Shown here in pieces: positions 1 through 5,064 of a stretch of DNA of 5,064 bases. The notes below the pieces were generated by a model. It saw only the letters and a list, made by a program, of their open reading frames with translations. It had not been told where the DNA came from and ran no database searches. Positions within the stretch are counted from its first letter, which is position 1, and every line of letters begins with the position of its first letter. The translations under genes were made by a program, and so were the position numbers. This stretch comes from Spirosoma fluviale (GTDB lineage: Bacteria > Bacteroidota > Bacteroidia > Cytophagales > Spirosomataceae): the NCBI GenBank assembly GCA_945906915.1, contig CAMDSI010000155.1, forward strand, positions 1 through 5,064, given 5' to 3'.

Positions 1-411
1 TTGCTCCTTCAAAGATGATCGTAAATCTTCCTTCAACGTCGCGATTGATTTGCCATAGGCTTCCACAATGTTTTTAGCAGAACCGTATTGACCTTCCATC
101 TGCTCCATGCGACTAGTCAATTCAGCCTCAATACGCTTATCTTCTACGATTACAGAATCTATCTCTGCTTTTGCCAGCATGAGTTTATTAACGACTAAAC
201 CTTCTAAAATTTGGCAGCGATTAGGCGTGTCAGCCTGACCACTAGTCAGGTATTGCTGGTATTGATTCTCCACCTCAGATTTTAAAATGAAGTAATTGTC
301 CACCTTCACAATGATGCGATCCAACACATTTTTATTTTCTACCTCTTGTGCAAAGGCAGTTAAACTCCCTAAAACTAAACACCAACCTAAAACCCAACGA
401 GTCAATTTCAT
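1..411 (-). CDS. surA: SurA-type periplasmic chaperone / peptidyl-prolyl isomerase, N-terminal part (3' end outside window)
   Basis: The first 137 codons of an exported SurA-like foldase, open to the window edge. Residues 1-21 form a signal peptide (MKLTRW, a hydrophobic stretch, then LTAFA before Q22). The mature part opens with NVLDRIIVKVDNYFILKSEVE, the usual start of the SurA N-terminal chaperone domain (about 28-46), followed by a helical region with RCQILEGLVVNKLMLAKAEID (65-85) and EAYGKSIATLKEDLRSSLKEQ (117-137), all typical of Bacteroidota SurA. The parvulin domains expected after this region are outside the window; family members are roughly 450 aa, so about two thirds is missing. 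The ATG at 411 lies 4 nt after the stop of the upstream foldase gene and is preceded by an A-rich stretch, so the two are probably co-transcribed. By family, it would escort unfolded outer-membrane proteins across the periplasm. Product class is confident; isomerase activity cannot be judged from this part. Confidence 0.88.
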   Translation of the reverse strand, partial: MKLTRWVLGWCLVLGSLTAFAQEVENKNVLDRIIVKVDNYFILKSEVENQYQQYLTSGQADTPNRCQILEGLVVNKLMLAKAEIDSVIVEDKRIEAELTSRMEQMEGQYGSAKNIVEAYGKSIATLKEDLRSSLKEQ

Positions 412-415
412 ATTT

Positions 416-2668
416 TTAATTTTTCAGTATTTTTCCTAATTCTTCTGTATTAATCACTACTGGATATTGCTGCTTCAATTTAGCTATCCATTCCTTATCT
501 AATCTTTCTTGTAAAGCACGAATCACTAAACCACGCGCTTCTTCAAAAGAACGTGAACGCTCAGGATCTACTTTCTTTATTTCGACAAAAGCGAACTTCC
601 CTCCGCCTTCATACGATTTAGGTCCAACTTTCCATTCAATTGCATCGATAACAGGGGATACTCCTTTTTTAAAATAACCCTCTTTAGCTTCTAAACTCTC
701 CGGTTTTAACGCATTAAATCGCTTGACTACATCCTCCATGCTAGATGAGAAGAAACGAAACGATACCCGGGCATTTTTTACTTTTACTGTCTTCGAGGCT
801 GATTTCAAATTAGCTTCATCTTTTTGAATGATTCGGTGAGATGAAATTCCTTTAGACGTTAAAAAGGCAACTACTTTATTAATTCTAGCTTCTGAGAGAC
901 TATCTTCTTCCGATGTATCGCGATGACCCGATATCTCTACCACATAATCCCCATTTTTAGCCATTGTTAAAAATAATTCAGCTATTAATTTAGTGGCAGG
1001 CTCCTCTAATTTAGATTCCTTCAAACTAAATGAAATATCTGAAAATTTCTTATTCATGGGGTAAGGAGATTGCTTTAATAAGTCCAAAGCTTCCTTCAAT
1101 GTTTTCTGTGAATCAGCCACCACTAATTTAGCTTCCACACGGGCAGGCATCACAAACTGAGCCTTATGCTCTTCAAAGAATTTTGCTTGTGCTAATGAGT
1201 CGAGTGATTTCTCAAAAATCTCCCGATCTGTCATTTTGCTAAACAAGCTTCCTTCTAAAAAATCAGCCATTTGCTCTTTAAAGGCGGGGTATTTGCTTTC
1301 CAAATGAGTCTCCTCAGCCTGCAAGGCCTCTTTTTCAATCAGTTCATCTAAATAAGATTGCTCAGAAACGATAGGCAAATAGCCTAAGGCTTTAATACGT
1401 CTTTTTTGTTGTGCTTGCACATAACTATAGAAATCCCCCACTTTATATGGCTTATCTAAAATAGAAAAAATAATCTCTTGCAAGAAAGGTTCTGTCCCCG
1501 TTCTCTCTACAGACATTCTTTCAAAAGCAGCTTTTTTTACAGCCTCCTGTACAATTACTTTATTTTCAATACGAACACGCTTCATAAAAGCTTGCTTTAT
1601 TAAACCTTGACGGTCAGCATCAGTCAGCACTTTTTGCTTAATAAACTCCGACATATCCTCAAAAGTCAACAAAGGCTTTTTATCTACTAATTTAAAAAGC
1701 TGCCAACCTAAATTAGTACGAATAGGTTTAGAAAGATCTCCGATTGATTCTAAACCAAATAAGGCATCCTGTAATTCCTCACTAAGGTCGGACGAAAAAT
1801 ACCAACGTCTTATTTCGCCACCGCGACCTCTTGAATAGGGATCCTCCGAGTAATTCTTGCAAACCAATTCAAAACTCTCTCCCGCCTTTAAATAAGCTTC
1901 TACTTGTTCAATTTTCTTCTTCGCCTCTACTTGCAAACTGGTAGGCGCGTCCACCGCAGCTGAAACAATGATATGAGCTAAACGTATTTTACCTGAGTTA
2001 GGTCTTTGGTTCAAAATCTTAACGATATGGTAGCCACTAGAAGTCCTGAATGGCTTCGAATATTCCCCTATTCCAATGGAATAAATGGCATTTTCGAAAT
2101 CGTAATCTGTTTGCAATGAAGTAATATAACCTAAAACACCACCTTTTAGGGCAGAGGATTCATCTTCTGAAAATCGAGAGGCTAAAGAAGCAAAATCTTC
2201 ACCTGCTTTTAGTTTTTGGTATATATTCTCTATTTTCTGATAGGCAAGCAAGGTATCGGATGGACTAGCATTCTCCCCTAATTTCACCAGGATTTGACTG
2301 CTCTTTTTCTCCTCCTTCATTCGCTGATAAGCTTGTTTTACTAGCATATCAAGCGTAGGCATATCTACTAAATAAGGGGTGGCTAACTCTTTCCGGAAAC
2401 TCGCATATTCTTCCTTGAAATCTGGTTGATCCGCTAGTTTCTCTTGTTCTGCCGCTACAATTTTTAATTGATAATCAATGTAATCGGACAAAAAAGCAGC
2501 TTGGTTTTCTTTGGTTATGCTATCTGATTCTACAAGCGGTTGATATACCTGTAAAAAACTCTCTGATGATATTTTCTTAGGACCAATCTGAATAGGTGCA
2601 GCACTTTGCGCTATACTAGCAAAAGGCAAACACAAGATAAATCCAACAACAATTTTATAATTCTTCAT
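416..2668 (-). CDS. Exported peptidyl-prolyl cis-trans isomerase (SurA/PpiD-like) with two parvulin domains and an embedded OmpA-like domain
   Basis: A 750-aa periplasmic foldase. The ATG at 2668 is chosen because it begins a proper signal peptide (MKNYKIVVGF, hydrophobic core, ASIA before Q21); an in-frame start at 2710 would add 14 residues ahead of it. Order: signal peptide 1-20; helical SurA-like N-terminal region about 25-120; parvulin domain 1 about 122-222 (SSQILVKL, FASLASRFSEDES, GGVLGYI, SGYHIVKI); parvulin domain 2 about 228-330 (RLAHIIVS, FELVCKNYSEDP, GRGGEIRRW, LGWQLFKL); a second helical chaperone-like region about 335-500; an OmpA-like domain about 541-641; and a C-terminal segment 641-750 ending in the Q..L...WI..L...YPV pattern usual for Bacteroidota foldases. 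Domain 1 has Gln125 where the first conserved parvulin His is expected, and domain 2 has Gln323 in place of the second, so catalysis may be weakened. It is followed 4 nt later by a surA-like gene. Foldase assignment is strong; the client proteins and the role of the OmpA-like part are inferred. Confidence 0.9.
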   Translation of the reverse strand: MKNYKIVVGFILCLPFASIAQSAAPIQIGPKKISSESFLQVYQPLVESDSITKENQAAFLSDYIDYQLKIVAAEQEKLADQPDFKEEYASFRKELATPYLVDMPTLDMLVKQAYQRMKEEKKSSQILVKLGENASPSDTLLAYQKIENIYQKLKAGEDFASLASRFSEDESSALKGGVLGYITSLQTDYDFENAIYSIGIGEYSKPFRTSSGYHIVKILNQRPNSGKIRLAHIIVSAAVDAPTSLQVEAKKKIEQVEAYLKAGESFELVCKNYSEDPYSRGRGGEIRRWYFSSDLSEELQDALFGLESIGDLSKPIRTNLGWQLFKLVDKKPLLTFEDMSEFIKQKVLTDADRQGLIKQAFMKRVRIENKVIVQEAVKKAAFERMSVERTGTEPFLQEIIFSILDKPYKVGDFYSYVQAQQKRRIKALGYLPIVSEQSYLDELIEKEALQAEETHLESKYPAFKEQMADFLEGSLFSKMTDREIFEKSLDSLAQAKFFEEHKAQFVMPARVEAKLVVADSQKTLKEALDLLKQSPYPMNKKFSDISFSLKESKLEEPATKLIAELFLTMAKNGDYVVEISGHRDTSEEDSLSEARINKVVAFLTSKGISSHRIIQKDEANLKSASKTVKVKNARVSFRFFSSSMEDVVKRFNALKPESLEAKEGYFKKGVSPVIDAIEWKVGPKSYEGGGKFAFVEIKKVDPERSRSFEEARGLVIRALQERLDKEWIAKLKQQYPVVINTEELGKILKN
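746..1048 (-). other. OmpA-like (peptidoglycan-binding type) domain inside the foldase gene
   Basis: Residues about 541-641 of the foldase follow the OmpA C-terminal fold in order: a first strand (FSDISFSLKESKL), a helix (ATKLIAELFLTMAKNG), the signature YVVEISGHRD (575-584), a helix with LSEARINKVVAFLTSKGI (591-608), a strand HRI (611-613), and the closing KNARVSFRF (631-639), which matches the family's N-R-R-V-x-[IVF] ending. The two residues known to hold the diaminopimelate of peptidoglycan in OmpA, the Asp of GHxD and the Arg of LSxxR, correspond to Asp584 and Arg595. The loop between them is about four residues shorter than in classical OmpA. Flanking segments look like the two halves of a degenerate third foldase module. 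Domain identity rests on motif reading only. Confidence 0.72.
1679..2305 (-). other. Tandem parvulin (PpiC-type rotamase) domains of the foldase
   Basis: Two consecutive rotamase modules, residues about 122-222 and 228-330. Both keep the F..L...[FY]SED motif and a following GG turn, and both end in a P[FI]RT..G[YW].[IL].K strand. They differ at the active-site histidines: domain 1 reads SSQIL then GYHIV (Gln125, His214); domain 2 reads LAHII then GWQLF (His232, Gln323). The first domain also has a longer acidic/polar loop (GENASPSDTL, 131-140) after its first strand. Confidence 0.85.
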
Positions 2669-2685
2669 TATTAAAAATAAGCTTA

Positions 2686-2693
2686 CAAAATTA
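2686..2693 (-). promoter_or_regulatory. Possible Bacteroidota -7 promoter box (TAATTTTG) before the foldase gene
   Basis: On the minus strand TAATTTTG matches the Bacteroidota -7 consensus TAnnTTTG exactly and ends 17 nt before the foldase ATG at 2668. A TTTG upstream (2707-2710 on the minus strand) sits only about 14 nt before the box, closer than the usual spacing for a -33 element, so the match is incomplete. If used, it would give an internal transcript of the two foldase genes with a very short leader. In AT-rich spacer such a box can arise by chance. Confidence 0.3.
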
Positions 2694-2701
2694 CGAATAA
2701 T

Positions 2702-2716
2702 CCGTGACAAACACGG
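2702..2716 (-). other. Short hairpin directly after the lipoprotein stop codon
   Basis: A perfect 5-bp inverted repeat, CCGTG - TTTGT - CACGG on the transcript, begins at the base after the TAA of the lipoprotein gene. It could be a weak transcription pause or attenuator, or an mRNA-stabilising hairpin between the lipoprotein and foldase genes. It is too short, and the sequence behind it (ATTATTCG) too poor in T, to call an intrinsic terminator with confidence. Confidence 0.3.
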
Positions 2717-3367
2717 TTAATCTACATTAATTTGAACAGTATACTGATATTCATAAGCATCAATTCCCTTACGCCCCCCTATCCATTTTCCCATTCGTAC
2801 GAAAGTTTTCGCCGAATCATAATCCCACTGAGTCTCCGATACACCTAATAAGTCTTTTACATCTATTTCACTGAGCCAGTCTAAGCCAAATGAGCCTGCT
2901 TTCATCCCCCATAAAAACCACGCTACTGGATTTTCTGCAGAGCTTAATGCCAAAGGTAAAGCCAATACACCACTGACAGAATTAAATCGATTTACCCATT
3001 TTTTAGTGGGTTGGTAATCTTCTATTTCGAAGAGAGAAAGCTGAAAACTGGCTTTTTGGCCTGGTTTTAAACGAATAGACAAACTCTTTATTGTATCTAA
3101 TCGAATCACCTGCCCTTTTTTTACTCGTCCTATATAGGAGGAAAAAAACTGAACTGGCAACAATTTCTCGTCTTCTATAATTCCGATTGCTCCCACCACT
3201 AGAAGCTCATCCCCTAAAAGTTCCTGAGTCTTTTTTACATTCAAAGTCTGCGGTGAAACACGAATGTTCTTTTCGATTTGCTTTACAGGATCTGCTGACA
3301 ATTGCGTAGCTGGTTTGCGGGCACAAGAAAAAAGTCCAACCAAGAAAATAACCAGAATTAAACGCAT
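2717..3367 (-). CDS. Putative lipoprotein of unknown function
   Basis: A 216-aa protein that I do not recognise. The ATG at 3367 begins a clear lipoprotein signal: MRLILVIFLVGLFSC, with lipobox LFSC and the lipidated Cys at residue 15, followed by ARKPATQ. A longer in-frame start at 3415 would place 16 residues before this signal and deep inside the preceding gene, so it is rejected. The mature part has a polar linker (about 16-50), a beta-rich region (about 51-115, with ELLVVGAIGIIED and KSLSIRLKPGQKASFQLSLFEIED), a hydrophobic Gly/Ala/Trp-rich stretch (about 131-165, including VSGVLALPLAL and PVAWFLWGMKAGSFGLDWL), and a C-terminal beta-like tail ending YEYQYTVQINVD. The start overlaps the end of the agmatine deiminase-like gene by 10 nt, suggesting translational coupling. 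It is probably anchored in the outer or inner membrane facing the periplasm; position beside two foldases hints at an envelope role but does not prove it. Confidence 0.8.
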   Translation of the reverse strand: MRLILVIFLVGLFSCARKPATQLSADPVKQIEKNIRVSPQTLNVKKTQELLGDELLVVGAIGIIEDEKLLPVQFFSSYIGRVKKGQVIRLDTIKSLSIRLKPGQKASFQLSLFEIEDYQPTKKWVNRFNSVSGVLALPLALSSAENPVAWFLWGMKAGSFGLDWLSEIDVKDLLGVSETQWDYDSAKTFVRMGKWIGGRKGIDAYEYQYTVQINVD

Positions 3368-4401
3368 GGAGCAGGTTCTTGCTGTGTCAAACAATGGAAA
3401 CTTCCTTGTCCCCAAATAATCTCACGAGCTGATAAACCGATCACCGGCCGATCCGTAAATAATTCACCTAATATACTTAAGGCAATTTCATCTTGTGGGC
3501 AACCAAATATAGGAACCAATACACCCGCATTGCAGATATAGAAATTTGCATAGGAACCTGGGGCTCTAAATCCATCGATCACCACCGCATCAGGCATGGG
3601 AATCTCGACAGCTTTTAAGGGAGAACCATCCAAAAGTACCATCTGCTTTAACTCTTTAAGATTGGCAGCGAGGACGGCATGATTTTCATCTAATTCGTTT
3701 GGCTCTACCATGGCGATCACCGTATTCGAATTCACAAAGCGTACCGTATCATCGATATGTCCATCTGTATCATCGCCTACGATTCCATCCGACACCCAAA
3801 GCACCTGTGAAACTCCGTAATAGTTAGTCAAATATTCCTCGATTTGAGCTTGATTTAAATGTGGATTCCGATTAGGATTCAATAAGCAAGAACGACTCGT
3901 CAAAACCGTTCCTGCCCCATTAAAGTCGACTGATCCACCTTCCATAATAATTCCAGGAGAAACAGAGGGTAAGGATAAATGGGAGGCGATGGTCAAGGGT
4001 AGTGAGTTATCCTCTTCAAATGGAGGATATTTTCCTCCCCAGGCATTGTATTCCCAATCCACTAATAAACGATCTGAACTACGCTCTTTCACTAAAAAAG
4101 CGGGACCATGATCGCGGCACCAGGCATCGTTTGTTTTTTGAATATTAAACTCAATTTTAGAGGGATCAATACCATATACCGGTAATTGACTTTCCACGAA
4201 GGATTTTAAATCTTCAGAATTCACATTGATTCGAACTTGCTCTCCAATTGAAATAGCTTTTATCAACGCAAAATATTCGGGATACATTTTGCTTAATTTT
4301 TCTTCCTGCCAAGAATGGTCATTATGCGGAAACGTAATCCAAGTAGCAATATGGGGATGCCATTCGGCTGGAAAAAAGTATCCTTGTTCTTTCGGAAACA
4401 T
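3358..4401 (-). CDS. aguA: Agmatine deiminase family protein (PAD_porph family)
   Basis: A 347-aa cytoplasmic guanidino-group hydrolase, complete. By family it would convert agmatine to N-carbamoylputrescine and ammonia, a step from arginine to putrescine. Motifs: FPAEWHPHIATWITFPHN (10-27), the substrate-site NDAWCRDHGP (91-100), WGGKYPPF (121-128), EGGSVDFNGAG (154-164), TSRSCLLNPNRNP (168-180), GDDTDGHIDDTVRF (209-222) with the catalytic-type His215, YANFYI (284-289), and HCLTQQEPAP (336-345) with the nucleophile Cys337. Length fits the family. The ATG at 4401 is chosen because MFPKEQGYFFPAEW matches the usual N terminus and leaves a 4-nt gap after coaX; an ATG at 4428 would overlap coaX by 23 nt and add nine residues. 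No signal peptide or Ig-like domain is present, unlike the secreted Porphyromonas peptidylarginine deiminase. The usual partner gene aguB is not in the window, so the exact substrate remains inferred. Confidence 0.9.
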   Translation of the reverse strand: MFPKEQGYFFPAEWHPHIATWITFPHNDHSWQEEKLSKMYPEYFALIKAISIGEQVRINVNSEDLKSFVESQLPVYGIDPSKIEFNIQKTNDAWCRDHGPAFLVKERSSDRLLVDWEYNAWGGKYPPFEEDNSLPLTIASHLSLPSVSPGIIMEGGSVDFNGAGTVLTSRSCLLNPNRNPHLNQAQIEEYLTNYYGVSQVLWVSDGIVGDDTDGHIDDTVRFVNSNTVIAMVEPNELDENHAVLAANLKELKQMVLLDGSPLKAVEIPMPDAVVIDGFRAPGSYANFYICNAGVLVPIFGCPQDEIALSILGELFTDRPVIGLSAREIIWGQGSFHCLTQQEPAPCV

Positions 4402-4405
4402 GAGC

Positions 4406-5064
4406 TTAGGCTTTAATTCGTTCCGCAATCATACGCAGACCTTCTAATGTAATTAATTTATTCACCTCATCGAAATAAGAGGCTAATGGGGTTAAAATAG
4501 AGGATAATCCACCTGTGGCTACTACCTTCAGATCTCCTTTCTTATCTTCTTTCACACGGCTGATCATCTCCTTTACCATTCCTACGTAACCCCATAAAAT
4601 ACCAGCCTGTATCGCAGAAACCGTATCTGTACCTAAATTAAATTCCGGCATTTCGAGGGGAACTTCAGGTAGTTGAGCGGTTTGAGAGAATAAAGATTTA
4701 ACGGCGGTCTTTAAACCAGGAGCAATGGAAACTCCTTCCATTTTACCTTCCGCATTCACTAAAGTAAAAGTTAAAGCAGTTCCAAAATCTACGATTAACA
4801 CATTGGACTTATAATTTTCATGTGCATAGACAGCATTTGCCACTAAATCAGAACCAATTTCTTCTGGAACAATTACCTGAATCGTTAATGATTCATATAA
4901 TTTAGGGTTCATCAGAGCTGGAGCAAATCCAAGCCATAAAGCTAAGCCACGCTGGATTTGAGGAGAAATAGACGGAACGACTGATGAAATTAAGGCCAAA
5001 GAGGGTAAATTATCCCCTAGTTCTTTAGAGGCCCATTCCTTCTTAATCCAATTCACCACACCAT
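4406..5064 (-). CDS. coaX: Type III pantothenate kinase, C-terminal part (5' end outside window)
   Basis: A cytoplasmic kinase of the ASKHA fold that phosphorylates pantothenate in the first step of coenzyme A synthesis. The frame is open through the window edge at 5064, with a Gly codon before the GTG at 5059, so that GTG is not the start; the N-terminal phosphate-binding D-x-G-N-T motif, about 40 residues, is missing. Counting from the codon at 5059, visible signatures are ALISSVVPS (22-30), PEEIGSDLVANAV (65-77) with the pantothenate-site Asp71, VDFGTALTFTLV (90-101), the second ATP-site loop, GVSIAPGL (109-116), the GTDTVSAIQAGILWGYVGMV helix (143-162), ATGGLSS (181-187) and ITLEGL (203-208). 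The position after Asp71 is Leu, where the common motif is G-x-D-R. It is the first visible gene of the operon and ends 4 nt before the agmatine deiminase-like gene. Identification is strong. Confidence 0.93.
   Translation of the reverse strand, partial: GVVNWIKKEWASKELGDNLPSLALISSVVPSISPQIQRGLALWLGFAPALMNPKLYESLTIQVIVPEEIGSDLVANAVYAHENYKSNVLIVDFGTALTFTLVNAEGKMEGVSIAPGLKTAVKSLFSQTAQLPEVPLEMPEFNLGTDTVSAIQAGILWGYVGMVKEMISRVKEDKKGDLKVVATGGLSSILTPLASYFDEVNKLITLEGLRMIAERIKA

Noticed and set aside
2669..2710. A 14-residue N-terminal extension of the foldase from an ATG at 2710
   Set aside because: It would precede a complete signal peptide, run through the hairpin and promoter-like box, and remove most of the spacer. 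The ATG at 2668 gives a standard exported protein.
2702..2716. Intrinsic terminator after the lipoprotein gene
   Set aside because: The stem has only 5 bp and there is no proper T-run behind it, so it is listed only as a hairpin.
3368..3415. A 16-residue N-terminal extension of the lipoprotein from an ATG at 3415
   Set aside because: It would overlap the conserved C terminus of the agmatine deiminase by 58 nt and displace the lipoprotein signal from the N terminus.
3358..4401. Peptidylarginine deiminase (virulence-type PPAD) as the product
   Set aside because: The protein belongs to the same family, but it has no signal peptide or C-terminal Ig-like and sorting domains, and its length and motifs fit cytoplasmic agmatine deiminases.
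4402..4428. A nine-residue extension of the agmatine deiminase from an ATG at 4428
   Set aside because: It would overlap coaX by 23 nt, and the added residues (RNELKPKL) do not match the usual family N terminus, which starts close to the GYFFPAEW motif.
4226..4447. A 73-codon open frame on the plus strand
   Set aside because: It lies antisense to the well-supported agmatine deiminase and coaX genes, has no recognisable motif, and is best explained as a shadow of their coding sequence.
5057..5059. GTG as the start codon of coaX
   Set aside because: The frame stays open to the window edge, and the protein lacks the essential N-terminal D-x-G-N-T motif, so the true start lies outside the window.
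1..5064. Defence system, mobile element, CRISPR array, tRNA or rRNA
   Set aside because: I saw no direct-repeat array, transposase, integrase, terminal inverted repeats or RNA-gene signature. The window is nearly filled with one tight set of housekeeping and envelope genes.

Overview
The window comes from a member of the Bacteroidota, most likely Cytophagales. The evidence is a pair of SurA/PpiD-like foldases, AT-rich and A-rich regions before the start codons with no clear Shine-Dalgarno sites, and a TAnnTTTG promoter-like box. The genus cannot be fixed from this sequence alone. All five genes lie on the minus strand and are read from high to low coordinates, apparently as one operon: coaX (partial, entering at the right edge) -> agmatine deiminase-like gene -> small lipoprotein -> large peptidyl-prolyl isomerase/foldase -> surA-like foldase (partial, leaving at the left edge). 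No genes are supported on the plus strand, and no RNA genes, mobile elements or CRISPR arrays were seen.

Layout: 5064-4406 is the C-terminal part of type III pantothenate kinase (CoA synthesis). After 4 nt, 4401-3358 encodes a complete PAD_porph-family agmatine deiminase with its catalytic Cys and His motifs. Its last 10 nt overlap the start of 3367-2717, a 216-aa lipoprotein of unknown function. A 48-nt spacer (2716-2669) holds a small hairpin and a possible internal promoter. Next comes 2668-416, a 750-aa exported foldase with two parvulin domains and, unusually, what looks like a complete OmpA-like peptidoglycan-binding domain near its C terminus. Four nt later, 411-1 encodes the signal peptide and N-terminal chaperone domain of a SurA-type protein.

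The first two genes are cytoplasmic metabolism and the last three are exported envelope proteins. The two foldases probably help outer-membrane proteins through the periplasm; the OmpA-like domain suggests that one of them may be held at the cell wall. The lipoprotein may belong to this envelope group by position, but its sequence gives no function. The most interesting points are the OmpA-like domain inside the foldase and the complementary loss of one conserved histidine in each of its two parvulin domains.
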